DNA of 64,000 bases from Microbacterium hatanonis (GTDB lineage: Bacteria; Actinomycetota; Actinomycetes; Actinomycetales; Microbacteriaceae), in NCBI RefSeq assembly GCF_008017415.1, contig NZ_VRSV01000002.1, positions 1,178,001 to 1,242,000 on the forward strand. Direction: 5' to 3'. The notes beneath the pieces were generated by a model. It was not told the DNA's origin. It saw nothing but the letters and a program-made list of their open reading frames with translations, and made no database searches. This document shows, piece after piece, positions 50,721-59,986 of this stretch. Numbering within the stretch: the first letter of the stretch is position 1; each line of letters opens with the position of its first letter. The position numbers and the translations under genes were made by a program.

Positions 50721-51384
50721 AGTCAGAACTGTGCTGGTCTTACTAGTAGGCATCTGGCCAGCCAGCCGGATCAAGGTGCAATTGTTGCGAGTTCTAGGAT
50801 GGCAAGTTGGGAAGGGTGGCAGCGTAGGACCTGGGCTGTACTTCGCAATCGATAGTGTTGTCCTAGGTGAGAACGCCCGTATCGGGCCGTTCAACGTCTT
50901 CAAGGGCCTGGCGGCCGTTGAAGTCGACGATTTTGGACGTATTGGACAGTGGAACTGGTTATCCGCCGCGTCACCCCTCCGTGCGGCAGGGGCGCCAGGT
51001 ACGGTTTCCATCGGAAGACACTCCGCTCTTACTTCCCGCCATTACATAGATGCAAGTGGTGGAATATCGATTGGGCATCACACCACAGTGGCAGGGGTTC
51101 GGTCGACTTTTATCACCCATGGCATCGATTGGCGGACCTCGTCGCAGACCTATCGATCGATCACGATTGGCGACTACAGTCTCATATCCTCCAACGTGCA
51201 AATCACTCCCGGATCCCAGATCGGGTCTCGGGTAGTGGTTGGAATGGGTGCGACTGTGGCCGGGTCGCTCAGTGATGGGGGGCTGCTCGTGCAGGAACGT
51301 GCGCGAGAGGTAAAGGAAAATCTCCAGGGGGACTATTTCAAAAGAGATGTTGGGTTTATCGATTACGTTCGGGGGCTTCGATGA
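50710..51384 (+). CDS. Hexapeptide acetyltransferase
   Basis: A 224-residue protein with a long hexapeptide region: LGENARIGPFNVFKGLAAVEVDDFGRIGQWNWLSAAS, GTVSIGRHSALTSRHYIDASGGISIGHHTTVAGVRSTFITHG, ITIGDYSLISSNVQITPGSQIGSRVVVGMGATVAGSL. The start is a GTG at 50710 with GGAGGG and overlaps the Wzy stop by 11 bases. It probably acetylates a sugar of the second glycan. Low GC. Confidence 0.88.
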   Translation: MKHRVRTVLVLLVGIWPASRIKVQLLRVLGWQVGKGGSVGPGLYFAIDSVVLGENARIGPFNVFKGLAAVEVDDFGRIGQWNWLSAASPLRAAGAPGTVSIGRHSALTSRHYIDASGGISIGHHTTVAGVRSTFITHGIDWRTSSQTYRSITIGDYSLISSNVQITPGSQIGSRVVVGMGATVAGSLSDGGLLVQERAREVKENLQGDYFKRDVGFIDYVRGLR

Positions 51385-52316
51385 AGTTGGCGAGGCGAAC
51401 GGACTACTTCGGTGAGCGCCGTCTGACGCCAAGGCGGCTGTTCAGGAAAGGGCGTCTCCTGGTCGGCGGCACGCTTCTCGAGGCCACGCTGCGCGTGCGG
51501 AACCTAGTCGCCAAGAGTTCGGTGCTTGGGGAGTCGACCGTCATCGTGTCCATCACCTCTCATGGCGCGAGGCTCGCTTCTGTGTCGACGGTCATAGAAG
51601 GCATCGCTCGAGGCAAGGTGCGACCGCGTCGAATGATCCTTTGGGTAGACCCAGGTGTTGACGTCGCAACCTTGGGCGCTGGACTGCGGCGGTTGCAACG
51701 CCGAGGACTAGAGATTGCGCACTCCCCGGATCGGTACGGGCCGCATACGAAATACTTCCCGCTTGCCATCGCGGATTACAGTAGCTCGAATGGCTCCAGT
51801 CTTGACATCGTGACGGCGGATGATGACATCCTCTATCCGCGAGACTGGCTCTCGTCGCTAACCGAAGCATCTCGTGATCGTGCCACGATTCTCTGCCACC
51901 GCGCCCACCGGCTTCTGGTAGAGCAGGAGCGAATCGCCCCGTACAGGCGGTGGCTCCGCGTCACATCGTCGCGACCATCTGTGCTCAATTTTGCGACAGG
52001 TGTAATGGGCGTCCTCTATCCAGCCGAGTTCTTCCGCTATGTTGCAGCGGTGGGAGACCGTTTTCTCACTGTAAGTCCGAGAGCAGATGACGTCTGGCTG
52101 CACGCGATGGCCCTGCGTGGTGGGTTTCAAGTGAGGCAACTGAAGGCCGTGGCTGCGGAGTTCCCGATGTTGTTTGGGAGTCAGGCCTCCTCGTTGGTCT
52201 CAGACAACGCGTTTGACGGGGGCAACGACGAGCAGATCGCTGCTACTTACACTGCCGATGACCTGCTCGTACTCAAGGCTGCGCAATCTCGCGAAGGGCT
52301 GACAGCCCGTGGCTAA
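51381..52316 (+). CDS. Glycosyltransferase-like protein (GT-A fold)
   Basis: A 311-residue soluble protein: STVIVSITSHGARLASVSTVIEGIARGKVRPRRMILWVD, GLEIAHSPDRYGPHTKYFPLAI, SLDIVTADDDILYPRDWLSSLTEA (DDD metal site), RADDVWLHAMALRGG. The pattern is that of the polysaccharide-synthesis glycosyltransferase group close to sialyl/mannosyl GT-A families. It overlaps the preceding stop (ATGA). Sugar unknown. Confidence 0.82.
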   Translation: MKLARRTDYFGERRLTPRRLFRKGRLLVGGTLLEATLRVRNLVAKSSVLGESTVIVSITSHGARLASVSTVIEGIARGKVRPRRMILWVDPGVDVATLGAGLRRLQRRGLEIAHSPDRYGPHTKYFPLAIADYSSSNGSSLDIVTADDDILYPRDWLSSLTEASRDRATILCHRAHRLLVEQERIAPYRRWLRVTSSRPSVLNFATGVMGVLYPAEFFRYVAAVGDRFLTVSPRADDVWLHAMALRGGFQVRQLKAVAAEFPMLFGSQASSLVSDNAFDGGNDEQIAATYTADDLLVLKAAQSREGLTARG

Positions 52317-53310
52317 AAACCTGCTCATTGTTTCGTACGCTTTTTCTCCTAGCATCGGGGGGATCGAGCGTGTCTCAGAGTTCCTCGTATCGGGGTTGAA
52401 GGAGCGAGGGTGGGCCGTTCGGGTCGTCACCATGACGGACGGACCGGCGTCGGAAGGGGTGTTGCGTCGACCGACTGCTGTCCAGTTGATCCGAGCGCTG
52501 CGCTGGGCTTCCGTAATCGTTGAATCCAATATGAGCGTGCGGCTCACGTGGCCTCTCGTCGCTCGGTTGATACGTCGTCCGAGGGTGGCGGTCCTGCATG
52601 CCCCGCTGCGGGCGCCCGGACAAGCTGCACCGCGAATGCGCGATCGAGTGAAGTCCCTCCTCTTGCCGGCAGGTTCAACATACGTTGTCGCGCGCTACTT
52701 GCAGAGGTTCGTTCCGGTCACGACGCGCTTCATGCCCAATCCGGTTTCTGCTGCGTACATTCTCGACGACAAGCTCGCAAGATCGGGCGTCGTTTTTGTA
52801 GGCAGGCTGGTTGACGCAAAAGGCATTCGATACTTAATAGAAGCGTGTTCGATTATGTCCCCTCCCACGTCTCTGACGGTCATCGGTGACGGGCCCGAGA
52901 GGGAGCGCCTAGAGAAACTCGGTCGGGAGTTGTCAGTCGAGGTGGAGTTTGTCGGCTCTAGACCTCCGGATGAGGTGGCGAGTATCCTCCGACGTCGTTC
53001 AGTGCTGTGTATCCCTTCTGTCTCGAATCCGCCGGAGGTCTACCCGCTCGTGGCGCTCGAAGGCCTCGCCGCGGGCTGTCGGGTAGTCGCAACAGACTGT
53101 GGCGGACTCCCGGAAGCAGTTGGCGGCTGCGGTGTCGTCGTGCCCGAGGGAAACGCGGCAGCACTCGCGGCGGCGATCGTTACCTCGCTGGAGAAGGGCG
53201 GATTATCTGTTGAAGAGGTCGAGACGCGTGCCCGGCACCTACAACGTCATTCCGCCGGAGCTGTGTTGGATGCATACGAAGCCGCACTCGCTGAAGCGGG
53301 AGCGAAGTAG
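52309..53310 (+). CDS. Family 4 glycosyltransferase
   Basis: A 333-residue GT-B protein: MAKNLLIVSYAFSPSIGGIERVSEFLVSGLKERGWAVRVV, GVVFVGRLVDAKGIRYLIEACSI, LTVIGDGPERERLEKLGRELSVEVEFVGSRPPDEVASILRRRSVLCIPSVSNPPEVYPLVALEGLAAGCRVVATDCGGLPEAVGG. It has the EX7E-like active-site pattern (PEVYPLVALE). GTG start overlapping the previous stop by 8 bases. Confidence 0.94.
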   Translation: MAKNLLIVSYAFSPSIGGIERVSEFLVSGLKERGWAVRVVTMTDGPASEGVLRRPTAVQLIRALRWASVIVESNMSVRLTWPLVARLIRRPRVAVLHAPLRAPGQAAPRMRDRVKSLLLPAGSTYVVARYLQRFVPVTTRFMPNPVSAAYILDDKLARSGVVFVGRLVDAKGIRYLIEACSIMSPPTSLTVIGDGPERERLEKLGRELSVEVEFVGSRPPDEVASILRRRSVLCIPSVSNPPEVYPLVALEGLAAGCRVVATDCGGLPEAVGGCGVVVPEGNAAALAAAIVTSLEKGGLSVEEVETRARHLQRHSAGAVLDAYEAALAEAGAK

Positions 53311-53336
53311 TTGCCAGACGATGGAGGGCCGTTGAA

Positions 53337-54497
53337 TTGTCTCGTATCGCACTAATCTTCCCCTCAGTTGGTCGCAAGATGGACGGAATCGCAGACCACT
53401 CTCTGGGGCTTGCGCGCGCGCTCGGACAGGAGGGACATGAGGTGACCGTGATAGGCGCGGGCCCGCGTAGCGATGCCCTCGGGGACCTATCGTACGAGGA
53501 CGGGTGGCCAACAGGACGCCTCAGAGACGTGTCCACGGTTGTGGATAGAGCGTCCAGGGCCGATGTTTACCTGGTTCAGTTCGAGCAGTTCAGCTACGGG
53601 CGTCGTGGCTTCAACCCAGAATTTTCAAACATGATTCGGTTGGTGAAGAAAGCGAACCCAGTTGCGCAATCGATCGTCTATTTCCATGAGACTTATGCCT
53701 ACCCCAAGAATTTTCGCCACGCGATTATGTTCGCTTATCAGCGGCGCCAGGCTATTCAATTGGCTAAATCTGCCTCGACGGTATTGTTCACCTGCCGGAT
53801 GGGTATGGCGCGCCTCGGCCGATTCAACCCTGAATCGTGGGTTGTCCCAGTACATGAGAACATCCCGGTGATCGAGGCGGCACCCGAGCCATTGCGACCC
53901 GCCGGCGACGCCGTGCGAGTGATGGTTTTCGGTAACCTCGAATCTCGACGCGCAAAGCTCATTCGCGACGCATTCGCGGAGATTGAGGGGGCGGTGCCGA
54001 CGGCTGAGTTGTGGTACGTCGGCCGTGATAGTAGGCGTGCACGAGAGCTGGTGAGCGGCGAATCAATCTTGAGAGTCTGGGCTGAGGCGGAGCCTGCGAA
54101 GGTTTCGGAGCTAATGAAACTCGTCGACCTCGCTCTGTCGCCGTTTCCGGATGGAATCAGCGGGCGCCGCGGTAGTTTCGCCGCCCTTATGAAGCATGCG
54201 GTGCCTACCGTCACGAACCTCGGGCGCTTTTCCGATGACTATCTTAGGGTCGCTGCCGCCTGTGGTGCGTTTGTGTTGACTAGTGACGAAGATTTTGCAA
54301 AAGAGTCTGCGAGACTTGCAAAAGACGCTGATCGGCTCAAGCGAACTAGTCGAGCTGCCGGTCGCGCGTTCCAGTTCGTCCCGAGTCTGGCAGCTTCGGT
54401 TGGTGCTGTGGAGGCCGCTATGTCCCGTTATGTCCCATCGGTGGTTGATGGCGGGGCAGCCACGCCCGCTGAGAGTGAGGTCGGACGTGGTCACTAG
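53337..54497 (+). CDS. Family 4-like glycosyltransferase
   Basis: A 386-residue GT-B protein: SRIALIFPSVGRKMDGIADHSLGLARALGQEGHEVTVIGAG, VYLVQFEQFSYGRRGFNPEFSNMIRLVKKANP, RVMVFGNLESRRAKLIRDAF, LVDLALSPFPDGISGRRGSFAALMKHAVPTVTN. Start TTG at 53337 with GGAGGG upstream (a GTTGAATTG context); TTG starts are uncommon. Ends inside the next gene's start. Low GC. Confidence 0.88.
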   Translation: MSRIALIFPSVGRKMDGIADHSLGLARALGQEGHEVTVIGAGPRSDALGDLSYEDGWPTGRLRDVSTVVDRASRADVYLVQFEQFSYGRRGFNPEFSNMIRLVKKANPVAQSIVYFHETYAYPKNFRHAIMFAYQRRQAIQLAKSASTVLFTCRMGMARLGRFNPESWVVPVHENIPVIEAAPEPLRPAGDAVRVMVFGNLESRRAKLIRDAFAEIEGAVPTAELWYVGRDSRRARELVSGESILRVWAEAEPAKVSELMKLVDLALSPFPDGISGRRGSFAALMKHAVPTVTNLGRFSDDYLRVAAACGAFVLTSDEDFAKESARLAKDADRLKRTSRAAGRAFQFVPSLAASVGAVEAAMSRYVPSVVDGGAATPAESEVGRGH

Positions 54498-55044
54498 GCG
54501 TGTCTTTCGAGAGTTCGGCGTAGTACGGGCAGCGTTCCACTTTCGGCGGGCCGGCGTCGAGATCGGTTCACGTCCGTTCGTGGAAGGTCGTTTGCCCTGG
54601 ATCCAGAATTTGGGGGAGATGGTTGTAGGAGATCGCGTCTTGATCCGGGGGATAGAGGCTCGGGCATCAATCGAAACGGAGGCGAGAGGTCAACTTGAAA
54701 TCGGGAACCGTGCGTTAATAAATTCGGCAGCCTCCATACATGCGGCAAAGTTGGTTCGAATCGGCGATGATCTTCGCATGGCGGCTTTTTCAAGTATCTC
54801 CGACTCGGCGTTTCATGAAGTGGTCCCTGGTGAAGGTATTCGAATTGCGCCAGTTTGGATTGGCGACGACGTTTGGCTAGGGAGGGGTTCTATCGTTTTA
54901 CCTGGTGTGAGCATAGGGTCCGGCAGTGTCGTCGGGGCGGGAGCGGTGGTCTCTCGCGATGTCCCGGAGTACTGCGTTGCAGTTGGCGTTCCTGCTAGAG
55001 CGATTCGCGACCTACCGCGCGATCGAGGGCGCACGCGTCGATGA
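54487..55044 (+). CDS. Hexapeptide acetyltransferase
   Basis: A 185-residue protein: RLPWIQNLGEMVVGDRVLIRGIEARASIETEARGQLEIGNRALINSAASIHAAKLVRIGDDLRMA, then VWIGDDVWLGRGSIVLPGVSIGSGSVVGAGAVVSRDVPEYCVAVGVPARAIRDL. Start GTG 54487 chosen for the GAGG at the right distance; GTG at 54475 is an alternative. Overlaps the glycosyltransferase stop by 11 bases. Low GC. Confidence 0.88.
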   Translation: MVTRRVFREFGVVRAAFHFRRAGVEIGSRPFVEGRLPWIQNLGEMVVGDRVLIRGIEARASIETEARGQLEIGNRALINSAASIHAAKLVRIGDDLRMAAFSSISDSAFHEVVPGEGIRIAPVWIGDDVWLGRGSIVLPGVSIGSGSVVGAGAVVSRDVPEYCVAVGVPARAIRDLPRDRGRTRR

Positions 55045-55072
55045 TCTTGAACTTTCCATGTGAGGACTCATC

Positions 55073-56323
55073 GTGAAAGGGTTCTCGTCTTTCGCGCTAC
55101 TGCGCGTCTTCGCCCAGGTGTTGACCTTTGCCGCCGGTGTAATTGTCGTTCGCATCCTGCCGCCCGATCAGTACGCTCTCTATGCGATCGCCGCTGCTCT
55201 CATAGCCGCCATCACCGCTATATCGGCGACGGGTATTACTAGTAGGTTCATGGCGTTAGGCGCGGCGCTTGAGCGACCAAGCATGGAACTCGATCTACTC
55301 TATGGGGGCGCGCGTAGTGCCCGGCTCCGGCTTGTGACGGTCGTGTTGGTAGTGGCTTTGCCCTTCTTGGCCTATCTACTGATAAGTAACGGTGCTGATC
55401 CGCTCGCGGCAGTCGGCATACTCGTGCTTTGTGTCTTGAGCACCGTGCCGCTTCAGCAGTTTGGGCTCGCTAGCACCGAGTTGCAGCTTGAGAAACGTTT
55501 CGTGTTGATTGGTGCGATAGATGTTATCGCGAATGGTGTCCGCGCGCTGTCCGTTACTATCCTTTGGATACTCGGCGTTTCTAGCGCTGTGGTGCTGTTC
55601 TCCGTTACCGCGTTCGTGGCCTGGACGCAGGCAGTGCTGGGGTGGAGATCAGTTCGCCGGTACGTCCGCGCGCGTGTGGGCGTGGACCCCAGTTCCCGTC
55701 GAACGTTCGCTATAGCTGTGCGCCAATCATTGCCGGCGGTGCTGGTGATGGTTGCCAGTGAGCAATTAGTAACGCTTCTACTTACGCTTTCCGGTAATAC
55801 TCTCGGGATAGCTCAGGTGGCCGCGTTGTCGCGCTACGCTCTCGCGTTCGCATTGGTCAACAATATTCTTGGAACCTGGGGTGCGTCTGCTCTGGCTCGA
55901 ACAGTTGGTGGCCGAGGAACGGTGCTTCGGGCATCAGGGCGGTACCTCGCAGTCTACGGTGCTGCGTGTCTTGCATTCCTGTCTATTACGGTGATATTTA
56001 GTGGTCCGCTGTTGCACCTCCTCGGGGAGAGCTATGAGCAGTTGACTTTGGAGTTTGCGTTACTTATGGCTGGCGCCACGCTCACGAATTTTGCCGCATT
56101 TGGCATAGGGGCGATTAATCACGCCCGTGGCTATCTGTCGCTGAGCTGGGTGTACATACCATTCGTCGTTGCCTGGCTCGTAATCGGTATGACTTTTGTG
56201 GACACATCTAGCAGCCTGGGTGCCGCAATCCTGGCGGCTAGCCTTGCGGTTCCGACCTTGTTGGGTCAGCTTGCGCGCGCGATTTACGGTATCTGGAATC
56301 ATACTCAAAGCGATGTGGAGTAG
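55073..56323 (+). CDS. Polysaccharide flippase (Wzx), set 2
   Basis: A 416-residue, about 12-helix MOP-superfamily flippase: ALLRVFAQVLTFAAGVIVVRILPPDQYALYAIAAALIAAITAISATGITSRFMALGAAL, AVRQSLPAVLVMVASEQLVTLLLTLSGNTLGIAQVAALSRYALAFALVNNILG. It is a different branch from the 554-residue flippase at 21690. Start is GTG. It exports the second lipid-linked repeat unit. Confidence 0.9.
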   Translation: MKGFSSFALLRVFAQVLTFAAGVIVVRILPPDQYALYAIAAALIAAITAISATGITSRFMALGAALERPSMELDLLYGGARSARLRLVTVVLVVALPFLAYLLISNGADPLAAVGILVLCVLSTVPLQQFGLASTELQLEKRFVLIGAIDVIANGVRALSVTILWILGVSSAVVLFSVTAFVAWTQAVLGWRSVRRYVRARVGVDPSSRRTFAIAVRQSLPAVLVMVASEQLVTLLLTLSGNTLGIAQVAALSRYALAFALVNNILGTWGASALARTVGGRGTVLRASGRYLAVYGAACLAFLSITVIFSGPLLHLLGESYEQLTLEFALLMAGATLTNFAAFGIGAINHARGYLSLSWVYIPFVVAWLVIGMTFVDTSSSLGAAILAASLAVPTLLGQLARAIYGIWNHTQSDVE

Positions 56324-56330
56324 TTGTCCT

Positions 56331-56867
56331 GTGAAAGTCTACGTGTTCTCCTTGCTCATCTATTTCAATAATCATGTGTTGAATAAAATACCGAGCCGCC
56401 GTCTGCGTCTTTTTTGGTATCGGCGAGTGATGCGTTTTTCGATTGCTCGAGGGTCCTTCGTTCACCTTGGTGTCACATTCGATACGTGGAAAAACTTCTC
56501 GATGGGTTCGGGTAGTGTCATAAACGCTGGATGTCGTGTCGATAATCGAGCACTGATCACGATCGGGGCGTCCGTTTCCATCTCGCAGAATGTGACGCTT
56601 TTGACTGGAGATCACGATTTGTTCGACGTCGCCTTCGCTGGTCGCACACGTCCGATTAACATTCGGGACCATGTCTTTATCGGTACCAGTGCCATCGTGC
56701 TTCCAGGGATCACGTTGTCAGCTGCAAGTGCTGTGGCGGCCGGATCGTTGGTTGCAAAAGATGTGCCCGCTGGGCAGATCGTCGGAGGCGTGCCCGCGAA
56801 GCCGATCAGTGGGCTCCGTCCCTCGGGTCTAAACTACGACGCGTCGTATGGCCCACTTTTTCAATAG
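56331..56867 (+). CDS. Hexapeptide acetyltransferase, last gene of the low-GC operon
   Basis: A 178-residue protein: NFSMGSGSVINAGCRVDNRALITIGASVSISQNVTLLTGDHDLFDVAFAGRTRPINIRDHVFIGTSAIVLPGITLSAASAVAAGSLVAKDVPAGQIVGGVPAKPI. A short helical N-terminus precedes the repeats. Start GTG 56331 has a GGAG; an ATG at 56313 has none. Starts 7 bases after the Wzx stop. Confidence 0.88.
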   Translation: MKVYVFSLLIYFNNHVLNKIPSRRLRLFWYRRVMRFSIARGSFVHLGVTFDTWKNFSMGSGSVINAGCRVDNRALITIGASVSISQNVTLLTGDHDLFDVAFAGRTRPINIRDHVFIGTSAIVLPGITLSAASAVAAGSLVAKDVPAGQIVGGVPAKPISGLRPSGLNYDASYGPLFQ

Positions 56868-57025
56868 TCCTGCAACGCGATAATTGCGGATTGAGGCGCT
56901 CAACCGCTAGTCCCTAAGGTCCGTTCGCATGGCTGCGCTGCGGTCGTCCGTCTGAGGCCGGCTGTTCCCGCGCGCGAAGGTCGCCGTCCTGGCTAATTTC
57001 TTCGGAGGAAACGTGGACGCGACGC

Positions 57026-58615
57026 CTACGATGCGGTCTCGCCTGGTGCGAGCGCCGCGCGAGCTGTCTTCGTCAAGATGACGATATCGCCGAGGAACGT
57101 CCAATTCTCCACATAGGAAAGATCAAGGCGGACCGACTCTTCCCACGAGAGTGTGGAACGGCCGCTCACTTGCCAAAGGCCCGTGATCCCGGGCTTCGCC
57201 AGAAAGCGCCTATGTACGTGGTCGGCGTATTGCGCTACCTCGGTTGGCAGTGGTGGCCGTGGTCCGACCAGCGACATCGTGCCGCCGATGACGTTGAAAA
57301 GTTGGGGGAGCTCATCAAGGCTGAACTTACGCATGATCCGTCCAACAGGAGTGATGCGTGGGTCGTTCTTCATCTTGAAGAGAATCTCATTGCCAGCATC
57401 GCGCTGTTCACGTTGCAGTTGCTCCAGTAAATCCTCGGCGTTGGTCACCATGGAGCGGAATTTGATCATCGTGAATTCCTTGCCGCGAAGTCCGATGCGG
57501 GTCTGGCGGAAGAACACCGGTCCCTGGCTCGTGAGCCGGACGGTTATTGCGAGGATTGCGAGTAGGGGGCTGATGAGTATCACGCCAACGAGAGACGCCG
57601 TCAGGTCAAGCGAGCGTTTGACGAAGAGCTGCCCTTTAGTGAATCGCGGCGTCTCGACATGGATGAGGGGAAGTCCAGACACTGGACGCATGTGTATGCG
57701 AGGGCCAGCAATGTCGACGATACTGGGTGCCAGAACGAGGTGCTGCTTCCCAGCTTCGAGGTTCCACGAGATCTCTTTGACTTTGTCCGGTGGTAGTTCG
57801 TCGGTGCTGGTTACGGCGACCGTGTCCGCGCCTGTCGCCTGAATGGCTCGGCCGACGGCCGACACCGAACCCATGATCGGGATTGCCGTGCCAGGAATAG
57901 TTCCGGCCACGCGGCCAGATGGTACACACGCCCCGACCACCTGATATCCCGAGCCGGGGGAGCGATGAAGCTCACGTGCGATTTGCGCCACGGATGATTC
58001 CGACCCGACCAAGAGAACCCGCGCTGCGTACTCTCCGTTGCGCCGCTTCGTGCCGAGCCACTGGCGCCACAGCCACCGTTCCGCTAGGAGGACGAGTATC
58101 CCTACCGGCAAAGCAATCAAGAGGAATCCGCGAGCGACATCAATGCGGAACAGGAACGCGATGATCGCGATCACGCCGAAGAGTCGAAAGCTGGATGTCG
58201 CGATCCGGACGTACTCGGTCGATCCACTTCCGATTACGCGATAACCACGCGAGTCGACGAAGGTGAGGGTGTACATCCACGCTGCGATGAGGATGACGGA
58301 GAACGTCCAGTATGAGAACTCGTTGATCCGCGCGTCCTCGCGAATTGCGACCGCAACGTTGCCGAGCCCGATCCAGGCGATCTGTGTGCCTAGGACGACC
58401 CACACCAGAACTAGCAGGTCGCTCACCCAGAGCATGCGGGCATACCGTTTGCGCCAGTTGAACTTGGGTGTCGGCGGGACGCTCGGCGTGGGAGCGGACG
58501 GAACGGGCGTTATCGGCTCAGCGAGAGTGTCGCTCAGCTCGTCGGAACGGTTGGAACTCATCTGAATGGCTCGCTGCGACGCCGGTGTCGCGTCGACCCG
58601 AAGGTGCGACGTCAC
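57026..58615 (-). CDS. Initiating polyprenyl-phosphate glycosyl-1-phosphate transferase (WbaP/WcaJ type)
   Basis: A 529-residue protein: four to five N-terminal membrane helices (LLVLVWVVLGTQIAWIGLG and following), a cytoplasmic CoA-binding-like region (ARVLLVGSESSVAQIAREL), a further helix (LTASLVGVILISPLLAILAITV) and the catalytic domain (GPVFFRQTRIGLRGKEFTMIKFRSMVTNAEDLLEQLQ, FSLDELPQLFNVIGGTMSLVGPRPPLPTEVAQY, LSWEESVRLDLSYVENW). It transfers a sugar phosphate (glucose or galactose in the family) from UDP-sugar to undecaprenyl phosphate, starting repeat-unit assembly. The GTG start at 58615 is tentative; ATG 58561 is an alternative. It is the only such gene in the window. Confidence 0.94.
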   Translation of the reverse strand: MTSHLRVDATPASQRAIQMSSNRSDELSDTLAEPITPVPSAPTPSVPPTPKFNWRKRYARMLWVSDLLVLVWVVLGTQIAWIGLGNVAVAIREDARINEFSYWTFSVILIAAWMYTLTFVDSRGYRVIGSGSTEYVRIATSSFRLFGVIAIIAFLFRIDVARGFLLIALPVGILVLLAERWLWRQWLGTKRRNGEYAARVLLVGSESSVAQIARELHRSPGSGYQVVGACVPSGRVAGTIPGTAIPIMGSVSAVGRAIQATGADTVAVTSTDELPPDKVKEISWNLEAGKQHLVLAPSIVDIAGPRIHMRPVSGLPLIHVETPRFTKGQLFVKRSLDLTASLVGVILISPLLAILAITVRLTSQGPVFFRQTRIGLRGKEFTMIKFRSMVTNAEDLLEQLQREQRDAGNEILFKMKNDPRITPVGRIMRKFSLDELPQLFNVIGGTMSLVGPRPPLPTEVAQYADHVHRRFLAKPGITGLWQVSGRSTLSWEESVRLDLSYVENWTFLGDIVILTKTARAALAPGETAS

Positions 58616-58727
58616 AGTTGTGCGATCCCTTTCCCCTGAAGAATCTCCCCGTGGGGAACGGTATCACCCGTTTGTGTCGGCCGTATAACACTTGTCGTAA
58701 CGACGGGTTGCGGACGGTCGGGGATGC

Positions 58728-59516
58728 TCAGGGCACTTGAATGAAGAGCCCGTCGATGAGGTCTTGGAAGTAGATCGGCTCGACGGCGACCGGTCCCGCA
58801 TAGGCATGGTCGAAGCCTGCCACCGCGTACAGCAGCAACGAAACGAACAGGGCGATCAGCCCGGCCATTAGCAGATGTATCCGCAGGTTGGTGACCTGGA
58901 TCAGGCCGATGAGCACGGCGTTCAACACCGCGCCGACGGCTAGCACGATCCACAGCACCCCCGGCAGGGCGAGGCTCGTCAGCGCGAGACGTTGGCGCCG
59001 TTCAGCGACGAAGTCGTTGAAGACGACGAGCGTCTGCGCCTGCAGTGTCGTCTCGGTCGTCGTCGTCGGTTCGAGCGAGAGAATCGCGTCCTGGATGATC
59101 CCGACTTCAGCATCGGTCGTCTCGGGCACGATCAGTCGCTGCTGCAAGGGCCAGTCAAGTTCGACGACCTTCTCCGTGTAATCGATGAGCGCGGCCTGCA
59201 GCTCCGACGACACCGGCTCGGGGAACTGGTCGGCGCTGCGGTACATCACCGCAATCGACGAAGACTCCGACAACACGGCGTCGTCGACCTCGACGAGGTT
59301 GCCGTAGGCGCCGGCCGCGATGAGCCCGAGCGTGACCCCGTAGAACACTCCGTAGGCGCCTACGGCGTACCCGAGCACGCGGTCCCACTCGATGTCTTCC
59401 TGTGCCATTCTGCGCACCCAGCGCCGGAGCAGCAGAAGGATGCCGAGTGATCCGCCGACGACTACGAGGACAAAGAGGGGCAGCCCGACCGCTATCGGCA
59501 GGTCATACAGCCACAT
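58728..59516 (-). CDS. DUF4239 (bestrophin-like) membrane protein
   Basis: A 262-residue protein: helices IAVGLPLFVLVVVGGSLGILLLLRRWV and VLGYAVGAYGVFYGVTLGLIAAGAYGNLVEVDDAVLSESSSIAVMYRSADQFPEPVSSEL, then two C-terminal helices (LPGVLWIVLAVGAVLNAVLIGLIQ, IHLLMAGLIALFVSLLLYAVAG). This matches the bestrophin-like DUF4239 architecture; a channel function is inferred from the family. Start ATG 59516 with GTGGAGAA. Not obviously part of the glycan pathway. Confidence 0.88.
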   Translation of the reverse strand: MWLYDLPIAVGLPLFVLVVVGGSLGILLLLRRWVRRMAQEDIEWDRVLGYAVGAYGVFYGVTLGLIAAGAYGNLVEVDDAVLSESSSIAVMYRSADQFPEPVSSELQAALIDYTEKVVELDWPLQQRLIVPETTDAEVGIIQDAILSLEPTTTTETTLQAQTLVVFNDFVAERRQRLALTSLALPGVLWIVLAVGAVLNAVLIGLIQVTNLRIHLLMAGLIALFVSLLLYAVAGFDHAYAGPVAVEPIYFQDLIDGLFIQVP

Positions 59517-59986
59517 GAGCGTTCTCCACGTGAGCAGTCTGGCGGAACTCCGCTGGCTGAGCATCCCACCGTCGTCGGCGATGCTAGTTGTGCCACAGGC
59601 GCTGATGGGGTCACGACCGCTATTACGCAGCCTGCAGGGTGGGCTGGAGCTGACCTCTTGCTCGTAGGCCCCTCCGCGAAGCCGGTGTGAACCGCCGGCC
59701 GTGGCGAGAAGCCGGCGCGGCCGACCCGGGTCGCACCGGGGCTTCGTCACCTGACAGCGTGTGGGCGGTTCGTTGAGACCACCGGGCGCTCCCTCCACGA
59801 GAGGCGCAGGTGGGGGAATCCTCGATGTGCCTCACCAGCGCGAGGAACTTGATGGTCGGGTCTGACGTATTTGGCCGTCAGCCCCACTCCGGGGCGAGAT
59901 GGAGGCATTCGTCGGCGAGGCATCCGCACTGAAGGCGCACCACTTCTACTGCGTGTGAACAGCCCGCCGCGGTTTGGGAGGGTGAA
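59517..59986. other. Intergenic stretch of 470 bases with no supported gene
   Basis: Only short overlapping frames with poor codon statistics lie here. Parts (SDPTIKFLALVRHIEDS on the minus strand) read as if they were once coding, so this may be a decayed gene at the edge of the acquired locus. No terminal inverted repeats of an insertion sequence were found by eye. Confidence 0.4.

Noticed and set aside
54740..54770. tRNA-like GGTTCGAATC
   Set aside because: Lies inside an acetyltransferase gene with no acceptor or anticodon stems around it.
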